Shown in pieces: positions 45,110 to 56,387 of a stretch of 64,000 nt of DNA. Under the pieces are notes generated by a model that saw nothing but the letters and a program-made list of their open reading frames with translations, was not told where the DNA came from and made no database searches. The stretch spans positions 17,247,601 through 17,311,600 of the forward strand of contig CM049319.1 of NCBI GenBank assembly GCA_026874595.1. Direction: 5' to 3'. Made by a program: the position numbers and the translations under genes. Origin of the DNA: Sipunculus nudus (taxonomy: Eukaryota > Annelida > Sipuncula > Golfingiida > Sipunculidae). Position 1 is the stretch's first letter. Every line of letters starts with the position of its first letter.

Positions 45110-45600
45110 AAAATTTCATATAGCGACAATACAAAAATTCAATACCGGTAGTATATCGTCACACACAGCAGAACTTTATATTAAATGCATTATGGGAGGT
45201 TCAAGAAAACAATTAGACAATTTTCAAAAGCATCATGGGAAGTTCCAGAAAATAAAATTAACAATTTTCTCATATTGCCAGACCAAGGGGACCGATTTGG
45301 GAGCAAGAGTCGATGTATTGGTTGCACCGCCCTCACCACCAACAGCTCTTATATAAACTGAAAATGTCAAACCGCTGGAAAATAAATAGTCCCATTTATT
45401 GGAGAATACATGCCAGAATTGTGTTTAGAATCCCTGTATTAACTATTGTTTTATTAATCAACATGCAACAAGTATAATTTCTTAAAGATGATGGAACAGA
45501 ACAAAGGAGAATCAACCATTGAAAAGCAATGGAAGAAATTCAGCTCCATTTTTATTACATCAAAAGCAATTTTTTCTTAATATTGTGTAAAAGTTAGTCC
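45110..45600 (-). pseudogene. RPL12: Inverted partial duplicate of RPL12 exon 2 and flanking introns
   Basis: Read on the minus strand, 45357-45279 matches RPL12 exon 2 (50800-50873), preceded by the same GACTTTTCAG/GACATTTTCAG acceptor. Matching intron sequence continues on both sides: TTATTTTCTGGAACTTC and ATGCATTTAATAT downstream, AATAGT(G/T)AATACAG and GTATT/GTGTTCTCC upstream. The pseudo-exon is 79 bases against 74 in the gene, so it is frameshifted, and the donor GT has become GC. Retained introns show it arose by DNA duplication, not retroposition. Confidence 0.88.
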
Positions 45601-45800
45601 AGCAGCAATTCCACAGAACAATTCCACATAAGCAAAATCTTTTCATATTTCCTATATTTATAAGATGTTCATATGGCACTGGCGTAAAGAAAAAGCAAGA
45701 AATGGGAAAATTCTCATTACTTTGTCAAAAATTCCGCATACAGCTGTCAGTTTCAGTTTCTGGTGCTTCTGCTGGAGACTGACTCACATGTAGATATATT

Positions 45801-45827
45801 GGGGGGGGGGGGGGGGGGGAGGGGGGC
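45801..45827. repeat. Poly-G tract
   Basis: A nearly pure G run; similar G or C runs occur at 29550, 46853, 46896, 47168, 55911 and 62870. Long homopolymers of this kind are also prone to assembly error. Confidence 0.9.
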
Positions 45828-46835
45828 ACCATCTCAGCATGCACCTTTTTTGAGTTCATTGTTGCATACGTGCAGGACAGGAAAGACGGCTTAATTAATT
45901 TGACAACATTCATCTCTGTTTATTCATTTTTTGGGCCAGGAGAGTATAGTGTATGGTTGGGCCTAGAGACATAATGAAATTCATATTCAGACATGGAGAG
46001 GCTGTAATCTGTGGAAACATTTGATAAATATATACGCTATGACAGTATGTTAATAATTTCAATGTATAAAAGCCTATAATATACACAATGTTAATGGTAC
46101 GTATATGTTGCGTATACATAGTAACTTGGAGGTCCCATTTGATAATTATATATAATGTATATATAATATTCATCCGCCAGGATAAACGGTCCTAAATTAC
46201 AGTGAGGTTTATAGTAATATCGTTATTATAATTAATATTAATTATTCATTTTATAAATTATATATAAACAGCAAATGTTAATCCAAGCTTAGGTTTATAT
46301 AATACGTTTATAATATATAATTTATATTAAATTGAGTTTAACGAAACAGATATTTTTTCTTTATAGACATAATGACATAAGTTTCTATATATTCCATGAT
46401 AATTTGCTGCAATGCTCTCTTTGAATTTTTTATCATAGAGATAGAATTAGATTCTTATTCTATCCCTTTGGTTAAACGAATAAAAGGCATGTGATTTTAA
46501 CAATGGAGATATTATAATTTGTTACATTATTATCATTCTTGCAAATTAAAACCACTTAAAACATTACCAGACATGCACATACTTTAAACAGTATAATTAA
46601 CTATTTTATGATAATTTTGTTACCTTTAATAAATAAGAAAATATATACAGGCTGGCCATGTTAACAAACGATAGAAGAATATATCTTTCAATATTATACA
46701 CTGGTAAATGCTTTATGTCATATAAATATAAATAAGAATAATTGCAGTGGTGTGTATATAAATATTAATTTTTTTTGTTTTAAAAGTGCATGGTACTCTT
46801 TATTTTTTTCATGATGAAAGAAAATAAATTTATGT

Positions 46836-47080
46836 CAGGGAAGTCAATATAAGGGGGGGGGGGGGGTATATGTCCCCCCTCACTTTTTGGCAAGGGGGGG
46901 GGGGGGGGGGGCTTCATCCACTATTCAGAGAATATAGATTTTGGTTCGATTTAAGAGTTTATCAAGCCTGGTTTATAATTTACGTATATAGGAAACATAA
47001 TTCCTTATTTTTTTAAACCTGATATAAATACAATGTTTACTTAGTGGTAATATATTGGAAATTTGATAAAGTATATATAT

Positions 47081-47124
<44 letters not shown>

Positions 47125-47217
47125 ATGTGTCGTACAAACGATATATAAATTCATATATATATACTCCCTCCCCCCCCCCCCCCGCCCCAACCCCCCCCCC
47201 CCCCGATATACACCTAA
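46836..47217. mobile_element. Probable partial copy of the G/C-run MITE found at 55894-56387
   Basis: It starts CAGGGAAGTCAATATA followed by a G run, then TATATGTCCCCCC, CACTTTTTGGCAAGGGGG and a final C-rich block, the same layout as 55894-56387. The right terminus is not clear, and a (TA)n run lies inside. Confidence 0.55.
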
Positions 47218-47842
47218 ATATTATCAAGTACAGAAAAAAAGGCTAATTGTTACCCCAAGTTGCCCTAGGAATTCGTCTGATTTCTGTTCGATAGATCTAT
47301 TCCGTGTCAGTCATAAACTATAACCTACTACATACATGTAATTAGTCGAAGCTTGGAAGGTCAGGGTACGTTCACCATGTATGTTTAGTTTCACGGTCTG
47401 ATTATAGGTGCTGCATCCCTTAATTTATTATTTGTGAATAAAATCGTCGTTCGTCATAGAGCGTTATTGTTCTATATGAAAATAAAATGAACATATTAGT
47501 GTATCCGTTGAGTTAGCAATCACGTTACATGAAAACTTAGAGAAGACCCGCTGCATGGTTCAGTTTATCTATATATCCTTTCTAATTTAGATTTTAATAA
47601 TTATTTTCCTCGTTACTATTACATGTCTAATGGTGTTAGACAGATGTCCCCAGTGAATGTTACTTTTCTTCTTCACTGTTCTGCATATTATTTCGATATT
47701 TATATTTTTCCTTCGTGTGCGCCTGATGTTTTCCTGCAATATAATGCGATCATTAAATCAATCTGACGGCGCGACCGTGACGACCTCTGCTGGCAGAGTG
47801 TATAACAACAAAACACCACCTCTGGTGTTTGCGGTAAATGAA

Positions 47843-47967
47843 CTTCCTCTTTGGCCATCCAGTCTCGTGCGGTGTGGTGCAACTTATTTTGGTCGTGCTC
47901 AATCGGGGCTCATCCAACACCACCACCGTTACTTAATTCTTTGTAACATACACTAAAAGATACCAAA
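47843..47967 (+). promoter_or_regulatory. RPL12: RPL12 5' leader with TOP-like pyrimidine start
   Basis: CTTCCTCTTT at 47843-47852 fits the terminal oligopyrimidine start typical of ribosomal protein mRNAs, about 125 bases before the ATG. It is immediately preceded by GTAAATGAA, and no TATA box is obvious. Ribosomal protein genes with TOP starts are translated under mTOR/LARP1 control in animals. The start site is inferred. Confidence 0.5.
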
Positions 47968-48004
47968 ATGCCTCCCAAGTTCGATCCCAATGAGGTTAAA
48001 TTCA
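47968..48004 (+). CDS. RPL12: RPL12 exon 1 (coding part)
   Basis: Encodes [12 protein letters not shown] plus one base; donor TTCA|GTAAGT. A small exon ending in phase 1. Confidence 0.95.
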
Positions 48005-51000
48005 GTAAGTGTCTGTTTATCGAGAAAATTACGCTTAAATGAAGGGGTGGTGTGGTCTTGATTCGGCCTCAATGCCGACATCTGTCAAACGAGTATTAAA
48101 ATTGATAAAAGAAATATTTCGAGTATTGTGATCGGTATATTCAGGGGTTGATATAGAAGTAGATCGGAAATATCCGTTTCACATGAGCTTTGGTCACCCC
48201 TGTATAGGCTGTAATGATGAAAATCCTACGGAGTTAGTGTAGCTGACTGGGCGATAAAAGAGTAAATTAGGCACTGTCAGGTACACCTATGCGGTTAGAG
48301 GATATGTCCCTGCGTTTAACACGAAAGCCATTTAGTTATATACAAGAGTGACAAAAATGTTAAAATATCTGAGGGTACATTTTATTTACCACCTCATGTA
48401 CGCACTTCGTTTGGATTCTAATCTCGGTATGATCTAGCCACCAAGGGTAACTATAATTAAAATGTTAGATATATCTGAGGGTACATTTTATAGTCACCAC
48501 CCTATGTATGCACTTGGGTGGGATTCTAACTTCTGTATGATCTGTGTCTTTAAAAGGGTGAAAACCCCTCAGTAACTCGAGTATCTCACTTTTTAAAGAC
48601 AAAATTCTGTTATGATAAGCTAATTGCATAAATTCACTGCTTAATTAAGTCTATAACTCTTATAAATGGGACCAGTACACAAAACAATGTCGCCGCTTCA
48701 TAAACATTATAACATTTTGTCATGGCGTGTATAAGCAGTACGACCCGTGTCTTCTTAGACTAAAATACACAAGAACTAAAGTAAAATGCACTTACAGTTG
48801 CCAATATGTTGCAGTTGTATTGAAAATACGATACTTTTGACATGGTGAAGAAGTTCGAATATCACCCGATCCATGAAACTGAAAATAAATTTCCTTTTCT
48901 GGAAAATATGATCATATCGTGGTCAAATACCACTTATCTCTATATATGGGGAGGCGACGAAACGGTTGTCCGTCAATGTATGATCTTTTTCAGTAAAAGG
49001 GAGAAAACCCATCAGAATCATGGGGTATATCATTTTTAAAGACAAAATCCTGTAGTGATAAGCTAATTGCATAAATTCCAAGTTTAAATGTGGGCCCAAG
49101 TTTAGAATCCGGCCTACATTGCTAAGATGGGTCTAATCTGACTGGACTTTTATATTAGTAGTAATCAACATAGGCCATGTCATGCCTGAAGATATGACAT
49201 TGACATGCCTCTTTAATTCTCCATTACATGAACCCTAAACTCCAATAACATCATCCAATCGGGCCGGATTTTATGTCTATAACCCTAATAAGATGGGACC
49301 AGTATATAAAGCATTGTTATCGCCATGTAAACATTTTACTTCTTCTGTCATGGCGGTTATGAGCGGTAAGACCTGTGTCTTAGACCAAAATACATAGAAA
49401 ACTTAAGTAAAAATACAACCACAGTTGCCAATATGTTGCAGTTGTTTTGAAAATAAAGATACTTTTGCCATGGTACAGAAATTTTAATGTCACCCCATCC
49501 ATGAAACTGATAATATTTTTAGGAAAATATTATCATTCAAACACCACTTATCTTTATCTATGGGGAGGCGGTGAAATGGTTGTTAAAGGTGCAAGACGTT
49601 TTGTTGCTGCACGCAGCTACATGACATGTTTTATTACATGCCCGGAATTGTCTGCATTTGAATGATAACTAACCCATAAATTGCATATTCCATAAATTAT
49701 TTTCTGAAAAATACCTATTCCTTTTATATGACATATGTATATATTTATATATATATTGTTACGAAGACGCATACTCCCGGGGGGGGGGTATTGGGCCGAT
49801 CCGGGATTCGAACCCAAGTGGGTGGCGCACAAGTCCAGCGTACCAACAGCTTCGCTAGAAAAGCAAGCTTCACTAGCGAGACAGTTCGTTCCACTTTTAT
49901 GTCACATTGTAACACACCCCCTCTTAAGAGTGTTCTGTTGTCAGAACAAGACTAATTATCCCAGGAATTACACTTTGGTGAGCTTATTCCCTGGGCCACA
50001 AAGTTAACCGTCATCCCAGACGAGCCCCCATTTTGTTACAAAGACAAATATCATGGAGAAAATACTGGGATTCGAACCCAAGTGGGTGGCACACAATCCC
50101 GGCTGCGAAAGCAAGCTTCACAATCGAGACAGTTCGGTCCGCTTTTATGTCGCCTCGTAACAATATATATATATATATATATATCATGTAGTATTTAAAA
50201 AAATAAATATTATGAAGTCTGTCAAGCTGAAATTTTTGCTAAAAAAATTTGTATTGTATGTGCAAATACCATACAATTATAAATATTGATATTTATTAAA
50301 CCACTGGACAGCTGACTAGCTGGTACTTAAAAAAAATGCTTAGGACGGGTATAGCCACCGTAATTACTGACTGAAAGACGGCCCAGACCGTTACCCCGAG
50401 TTGACTCATCTATCGTTGGGTTAAAATTGAGTCCACATCAGAAAAAATGGTTCTGTAGAATCACTGGAATGTGCTTTTCAATTTATTAATGCGAATCTGT
50501 TTAAAACTTTTGAGGAATGAACACCAAGTCAATCATTAAGATTAAATAACAAACAAAATTTAAGAAAATGTTTCTTTTGATGAGATACATGTGGAGTTTT
50601 ATTTTCTCTGGCTGCTATTCTGTGGTTGACACTACAGTACTATGTTCTATTCCATAATCTGTTAGAAATATAGTTGTGTTGTTGATAAATAAAATAATAG
50701 TGAATACAGTCCAAAAGTAAGATTCTGTGTATCACTTGTATGTGTTCTCCATTAAAATTTAAATGGGTCTATTTATTTTTCAATCGTTTGACTTTTCAGT
50801 TTACATGAGAGCTGTTGGAGGTGAGGTCGGTGCAACATCTGCTCTTGCCCCCAAAATCGGTCCTCTTGGTCTGGTTAGTATGAGAAAACACTTGACAAGA
50901 ATTTCAGAAATTTTACATTTTATTTTCTGGAACTTCTCACAATGCATTAGAAAATATTTAATTTTGTGACATGGAACATAATGATCTTCCATTAATTAAT

Positions 51001-54000
51001 GCATTTAATATTCAGGTTCTATTGTGTGTGACAAAGCCACTGGTTTTGAATTATTCTGTTGAGTCTGTCAGCATATCATTTTCCTAAATGTCCAGTAAAC
51101 TTTAAAGTAATTGCCCAATTAGTTGTTTGCATGATCATTAAAAAATAACAAAATCTTGTCCATATTGAAGTGTTAAAGAATTGTCATAGAATTTCTGTAA
51201 TGCTAGATAGTTCGTGTGACATAAGTAAAAAACCCTTTAGGAAAAATATTCTGACAACTGAGCAAATATTTTGTTGACAGAAAGGCTTTGAAATGGGGCC
51301 AGTGTCATGCATCAAACTCTTTGTTTAAAGTCAATAAGATTTTCTATAACCTACATATTTCACCATTTCAGTCCCCTAAAAAGGTTGGTGATGATATTGC
51401 CAAGGCTACACAGCAGTGGAAGGGACTGCGTATCACAGTCCAGCTGCGTGTTCAGAACAGACAGGCCACTGTGTCCGTCGTCCCCACAGCCAGTGCGTTG
51501 ATCATCAAGGCCTTGAAGGAACCCCCCAGGGATAGGAAGAAGGTCAAGCATGGTCAGTTTCTTTTGTGGTGCCAAAAGACATATTTGTAAGATATACAGA
51601 CTCTTAAAGAAATTTGACATTTAGTAAATTTTCAAGCCTCCTTTTATGATTTTTGACAGTTATTACATTTCCTGTTCATAATTTGCACTTGAATGTTTCT
51701 AATATTAAATAATATAATATTTCTTCATTTAGTACCGCGCAAATATCCAACACTGCGTGCTGCTCAGTGGTACCATTACAGGTGAAGATAAAACATATAA
51801 TGATAAAAATTTAAGAAAAAGTGAAGAAAGCTAAAACATGGTAAATTTGTGAAAATATGGTAAATTTACGCTGCATTCAATATTCTGCCACAATCAACGT
51901 AAGGATACTTGGTGCTCCATCACTCTAAAATTTGTGCTGTTTGCTCCCAATATACCTAACTGGCACTTTTGCAGGTTGTATCATAAAAACTAAATTTACA
52001 TATTTCTTGCCATGACCTAAGAATGTATGTTTGTAGATCAGACTTTTTAAGTGACTGATAGACAATTTATTGCTGATGGTTATTTGGTTGTATATTGCAC
52101 ATTCAACATTTTGAAATATTTCCTCTTTTAGTGAAACACAATGGCAACCTGACCTTTGACGAGATCCTCAACATTGCTCGTGAAATGCGCCCCAAGAGCA
52201 TGGCGAAAGACCTTGCTGGCACATGCAAAGAAATCCTTGGTAAATATGGTTTTCTTACACCCAGACTCGTCTTTGAATGGTTCATCAAAATTAAATGGGG
52301 TTTTGAATACATGGGTATGGCCTGCTTGATGCTTTTTTTTAATCATTGCAGTAAAAAAAAAAACACATTTGCTGCAGTAGTCTTTAATTGGGCTTAAACT
52401 TGTTTCATACTTATGTACTTAACTTTAAGCAAGGGAAGTAGTTCAAGTTCAAACATGTAGAACATGATTTAGTTTACAGTCATTTGTTAGATCCAGGAAT
52501 TTGCATTTTTCACATCTTGTAGGAAAATGCAAGATATACATACCGCAATGTTGATACAGGTGTTGAATGTGAATTTAAATCTCCCTTGATGTGATTTGTC
52601 TAACCAGTCTACAAACTGTATTACTGTTAATTGAGGAAAGTATCTTTCAACTGGGTAAGTTCTTTGCAGCTATTCATAGTTTCCTGGCAGCAGAAATGAG
52701 ATTTTTTTTGCTATTGTTTCAGGCACAGCCCAGTCAGTAGGATGCACAGTGGATAGAAACCATCCCCATGATGTCATCGATAAGATTAACAATGGAGAAA
52801 TCGAAGTACCAGATGTAAGTTAATCAGACAACAATAAAGCATATAAATATCTATGTAATGTGTTGAAAATTGAACTAGTCAGGTAAAGCTATGGAGGCTT
52901 CACAGGGCTCCATGTCCCATGCCCAATTTAACCTAATTTTATTGCATCAAGACCTCATCTGAGTCGTCTACAGCAATTTCTGTTTAATGACTACCTCAAA
53001 ATAATGATCACTTGTTCACTGTCCAGATTCTTGTTTGCTCTTTTTTATGAGACCCTGCACAGGTGAAAACCTTGAAAATGCACCCCCTATGGAGATCAAC
53101 TATTGGTGGTGGTAATTTCAAGGTTTTACTGAATTCACAAGAGCAGAAATGATATGAAATAGGAGAACTAAATCTTTGAGTCCATTATTTATCAATTTAC
53201 TTGCTTAGTGCAGGGGACATACACTGCAGTTATTCCAGATCTCCATTTTGACTGCTGCTTTGTTACCAACTTTTTCAGGGTCACAACACAAAGGCTTTCA
53301 TAGGGCTAAGAATCAGACCAACAATAGTGGGGTGTCCCGATTTTACAATTTAGATACACAATGCAATACCATGCTCTTATTGGCATGATTACAAGTCTTT
53401 TTCTATGCCAGCCCTGGTGGTGGAACACAGAAAATCTTGCTAATCAAAGCAAGGGTTAAACGAGGGAGATCTGGAACAACAAGGAGTGTAAATTTTAGTA
53501 TGTCTTGTGGCATTAGTCAGTTTATATGGTTTCCTGTCCACTGTTGTTTATCATATAATCATCACAATTTGATAGTAGGAGCTAATCAGTTATTGATGGT
53601 AACAAAGCATCTGATGAGAAGAAATTAAATGCAGGCTTTGAGTGGGATCTTAGGCAGTTTTTTAGTCTAGTCCACACCATCCAAATCCAAGTCCTAGTCC
53701 TTCAGGTTCAAGTCCAAGTGGAGTTGGCTTGAGCCAAAGTCCATTCAATAAAAACATCTATATAAAAAATCTTTAATTTAACTTTCTAGATTATCATGAA
53801 TGTTTCTGTTTTACAATTTCTTTTGCTTTGATATTGAAGTAAGTTCAGCTCCCGATGCAGGGATAAAGCCTTGGATAAACAGTCTTAATTTTCTATATAT
53901 GAGAGTGATCCCCCGTCTGAACTGCCTAATTTATGTGACATTTTTTTCCCCCTTGGACTCCAGATGGACTGGGTTAAAGTCCTGACCTAAGTTAAAGTTT

Positions 54001-54141
54001 TTGAAAAATTACTCTACTCTCGACATGAGTCTAACATCACCAATCTTAGGTATACGAATGTTGTACCAGTCTGACCAAAGCTTGATGGGACGCTTATGTA
54101 TATTTTATCTCACCTGTTCTTTTTGTTCATTTCAGGAGTAA
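47968..54141 (+). CDS. RPL12: 60S ribosomal protein L12 (uL11), 6 coding exons, complete
   Basis: A component of the large ribosomal subunit at the GTPase-associated stalk base, binding 28S rRNA with the P0 complex. Coding exons are 47968-48004, 50800-50873, 51372-51552, 52132-52239, 52723-52814 and 54136-54141. All have GT/AG borders and join in phase to 165 residues, the length of the human protein. Landmarks are [110 protein letters not shown] and [19 protein letters not shown]. The final exon adds only Glu and the stop. Intron 1 is 2.8 kb and contains duplications and a TRIM element. Confidence 0.97.
48539..49590. repeat. Local tandem duplication inside RPL12 intron 1
   Basis: 48539-48636 matches 48979-49078 (AAGACAAAAT, TGATAAGCTAATTGCATAAA). 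48651-48955 matches 49273-49575 (ATGGGACCAGTA, CAGTTGCCAATATGTTGCAG, ATCCATGAAACTGA, TATGGGGAGGCG). The second copy holds about 180 extra bases (49079-49270). Confidence 0.8.
49757..49914 (-). repeat. 3' LTR of the TRIM element, with tRNA-like A and B boxes
   Basis: 158 bases, TG...CA. The minus strand holds TAGCGAAGCTG (49857-49847), a perfect Pol III A box, and GGTTCGAATCC (49814-49804), a perfect B box, with tRNA-like spacing between them. Confidence 0.75.
50012..50030 (-). other. Primer binding site, tRNA-Pro type
   Basis: On the minus strand, TGGGGGCTCGTCTGGGAT begins three bases after the 5' LTR. It is complementary to the 3' end of tRNA-Pro with one mismatch. Confidence 0.75.
50034..50162 (-). 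repeat. 5' LTR of the TRIM element (A box deleted)
   Basis: 129 bases, homologous to 49757-49914. It keeps the B box GGTTCGAATCC and CCACCCACTTGG but lacks about 22 bases covering the A box. Confidence 0.75.
50800..50873 (+). CDS. RPL12: RPL12 exon 2
   Basis: Acceptor CTTTTCAG|TTTACATG, donor GGTCTG|GTTAGT. Encodes the split Ile, then [20 protein letters not shown] and PLGL. A decayed inverted copy exists at 45279-45357. Confidence 0.96.
51372..51552 (+). CDS. RPL12: RPL12 exon 3
   Basis: Acceptor CATTTCAG|TCCCCT, donor GCATG|GTCAGT. Encodes [40 protein letters not shown] and [20 protein letters not shown]. Confidence 0.96.
52132..52239 (+). CDS. RPL12: RPL12 exon 4
   Basis: Acceptor CTTTTAG|TGAAAC, donor CTTG|GTAAAT. 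Encodes [20 protein letters not shown] through CKEIL, matching the C-terminal RNA-binding domain of L11 proteins. Confidence 0.95.
52723..52814 (+). CDS. RPL12: RPL12 exon 5
   Basis: Acceptor TGTTTCAG|GCACAG, donor CCAGAT|GTAAGT. Encodes [20 protein letters not shown] then [19 protein letters not shown] is a strongly conserved L12 block. Confidence 0.96.
52815..54135. other. RPL12 intron 5
   Basis: Holds a stretch rich in GGACT/AGTCC motifs (about 53660-54010). I looked for snoRNA boxes, since vertebrate RPL12 introns host one, and found no convincing C/D or H/ACA pair. Confidence 0.6.
54136..54141 (+). CDS. RPL12: RPL12 exon 6 coding part (Glu-stop)
   Basis: Acceptor CATTTCAG|GAGTAA. Two codons, Glu and stop, followed by a short 3' UTR with a polyadenylation signal 28 bases after the stop. 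This gives exactly 165 residues. Confidence 0.85.
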   Translation, partial: E

Positions 54142-54168
54142 ACAAGCCCAGAAGAACTGGCGTTTATA

Positions 54169-54174
54169 AATAAA
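54169..54174 (+). terminator. RPL12: RPL12 polyadenylation signal AATAAA
   Basis: Canonical AATAAA shortly after the stop codon, followed by GT-rich sequence from 54190, as expected near a cleavage site. Short 3' UTRs are usual for ribosomal protein genes. Confidence 0.8.
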
Positions 54175-55893
54175 GCAGTTCAAACATGCTCATTGTGTTT
54201 AACTTATATGCTGGATGTGTGGTATTTGTGTATACATGCATGTTAGAAAGAGAGTTTAGATATATGCATGTTAGAAAGAGTAAAAGAATGACCTGTCCAA
54301 TATTAAGGAGAAAAAAGTATATGCTGCCAGAGTATCTTTGATTTCTACATGGCACTAGCCATAAACGGCAATTGGCCAGATGCCCCAAATATCCAATCTG
54401 CCCCAAATCATGTGAACCAGTGATGTTTAGTAGAATATCAGGAGTTCATATCAGGATATATTATTACCCCCCGCCCCCCCCCCCCGCTTATAGGATTACT
54501 AAATGCTATATGTTGAAAACATGGTTGTATGTTCCATGCATAACTGTTTTAATACTTTATAATGATGTAAAACGTCAACCGCAGTTAACTATGTTCAGTT
54601 AGGGCTAATAAAACGTCAAGATTGGGGGGGGGGGTATTTAGCTGTTGTCAGGTGATATCTGGAAGGGATTCATGATTTTTTTTAACCAGAAACTTCACCC
54701 AGTAAGGTACTTTGCAAATCTTTGAAATCTTAAATTAAGTGCAGTGACCTGAATTGTGCCAGTTCGGGCAATAAAATGAATTTGAGAACTCTATCATGGG
54801 GGCCCATTGAACAAATGTTTCACGAATTGGTACATTATATTTTATGTACTTCTACAGTTAAAGGATGCTAGCATTGGAAATTTGATCATAATTAACCTTA
54901 AATAGGTAACTTCAAATAGTTGGTTAAATTGGTCGCTTCTTTAATTGGTCCAGTCCAAGCATCTCTAGAATTACTGCTTGGTAAGGTACAAAAAAGGGTA
55001 AACAGGATCCCTATAGATGATGGAACGCACGACCTATCGTGTATGATTGCAGGGCCCTGACCGTTCTCGAGAGAAGAAAAAGCACTGAAATTGGATCCTG
55101 GACTGCTACTTGTTTTCATTTTAAACACGAGATGGCGCTGTAGGGCAATTAGACGTAAAACTGGTCGAAAGACCAAAAGTGCCTTGGGTTTAAAGACGAC
55201 TTGAAAGACAAGAAAAGGGAATATAGCAAGTGCGAAAAGAGATTAAAAAAAAACAGACCCATGAAAATTACTGCAAATGCATAAACCACGTAATATTTAC
55301 CAATCTTGTGTTACAAGAACAAGGGCGGACTATTTGTCAGTGTTCTTAATCGTGGAGAAGAGACGTACCAAAGAAAGCTTTAAAGAGTCATGAACTCAAT
55401 GTTCGGAAAGGCTGTAAAACCACAGTATCCGATCCATGATTCACCGACCGATCTGACTGAATCTTTTGCAGACCATTTTAGGAAAAAAATTTTAAAAATT
55501 AGGTCCAAAATGGATAATGCATATTAAAATGAACAGCAATATAAACGGGAATGTGCCCACGTGGTGTGTCTTCTCGATGTTTCAGAAGAAGACAACAGAA
55601 AACAATTGTGAGCTCGAACACCACACATTTTTATCTAGATCCCATTCCAACTTGGTTACCGAAGCAGAATATTGATACACTTTGTCCCATTGTGACAAGC
55701 ATTATAAATATTTATCTACTTATATCATTTCATAAAGAATGGAAAAAGCACTATTTATTCCCATTTTGAAAAGGAAACGGCTTGAAATTGACTTTAAAAA
55801 ATTCAGACCTGTGAGTGATCTCCCATACATATCCAAATTGTGTGAAAAAGTAGTTGTCAACCAAATGGAACGTTTCTAGCCAAAATGGCCTAC

Positions 55894-56387
55894 CAGGGGC
55901 GTCAATATAGAGGGGGGGGGGGGGATGGGGGTATGTAACCCCCCCCCCCCCCACTTTTTGGCAAGGGGGATGGTCAATTAAATCACACCCCCCCCCACTA
56001 TTCATAGAATAATATTAATTTATTTCAAATGAAATAAATATAAAAATAAATAGAATTTTAGACTTTGGTTCCATTTATGAGTCTTTAATGAAATATTTTT
56101 TTTCTTAATGGTTTAGAATTAACAAATACCTTATTTTTTGAAACCTTAAATTTAATCTGTATTTATTTGATATGTGTCACACAGACCATAATATATATAT
56201 ATATATTAACATGTCTGTTTTATCCCAATTTTGACTACCCTAAACGCCTGTCAACCCCCCCCCCCCCCCCCCAACTCTTGCGAGTCATTTCCCTACCCTG
56301 CGAGTCAGCCCTCTTTCCCCACCCTTGCGAGTCATTTCCCGAATCTGAGAGTCCCCCCCCCCCCCTGAAGATAAATTGACGCCACTG
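55894..56387. mobile_element. MITE with CAG(G/T)GGCGTCAAT termini, inserted in the RT pseudogene
   Basis: Starts CAGGGGCGTCAATATA and ends AAATTGACGCCACTG, imperfect inverted repeats. Inside are long G and C runs, CACTTTTTGGCAAGGGGG and three GCGAGTCA-type repeats. RT coding homology stops on its left and resumes on its right. Confidence 0.75.

Larger units (their letters stand above)
49757..50162 (-). mobile_element. TRIM-like miniature LTR retroelement
   Basis: Read on the minus strand: LTR 50162-50034 (TGTTACG...TGTAACA), three bases, then a primer binding site TGGGGGCTCGTCTGGGAT (17 of 18 bases of the tRNA-Pro site used by gamma-retroviruses), about 90 non-coding bases, a purine tract AAGAGGGGG, and a second LTR 49914-49757 (TGTTACA...CGTAACA). 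Both LTRs have ACATAAAAG after the start, like a TATA box. The internal region is only 119 bases, so it depends on another element for proteins. The flanks are AT microsatellite, hiding any target duplication. Confidence 0.8.

Noticed and set aside
49790-49860. tRNA gene suggested by A and B boxes
   Set aside because: It lacks a closed acceptor stem and sits wholly within the LTR of a miniature retroelement; a second copy lacks the A box.
52095-52397. Longer plus-strand frame through RPL12 exon 4 into the intron
   Set aside because: Homology ends at KEIL and a donor GTAAAT follows; the extension is intron read-through.
52815-54135. Intronic snoRNA in RPL12
   Set aside because: Vertebrate RPL12 hosts one, but I found no box C with matching box D, nor a hinge-ACA arrangement. 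CTGATGA near 53609 has no partner.
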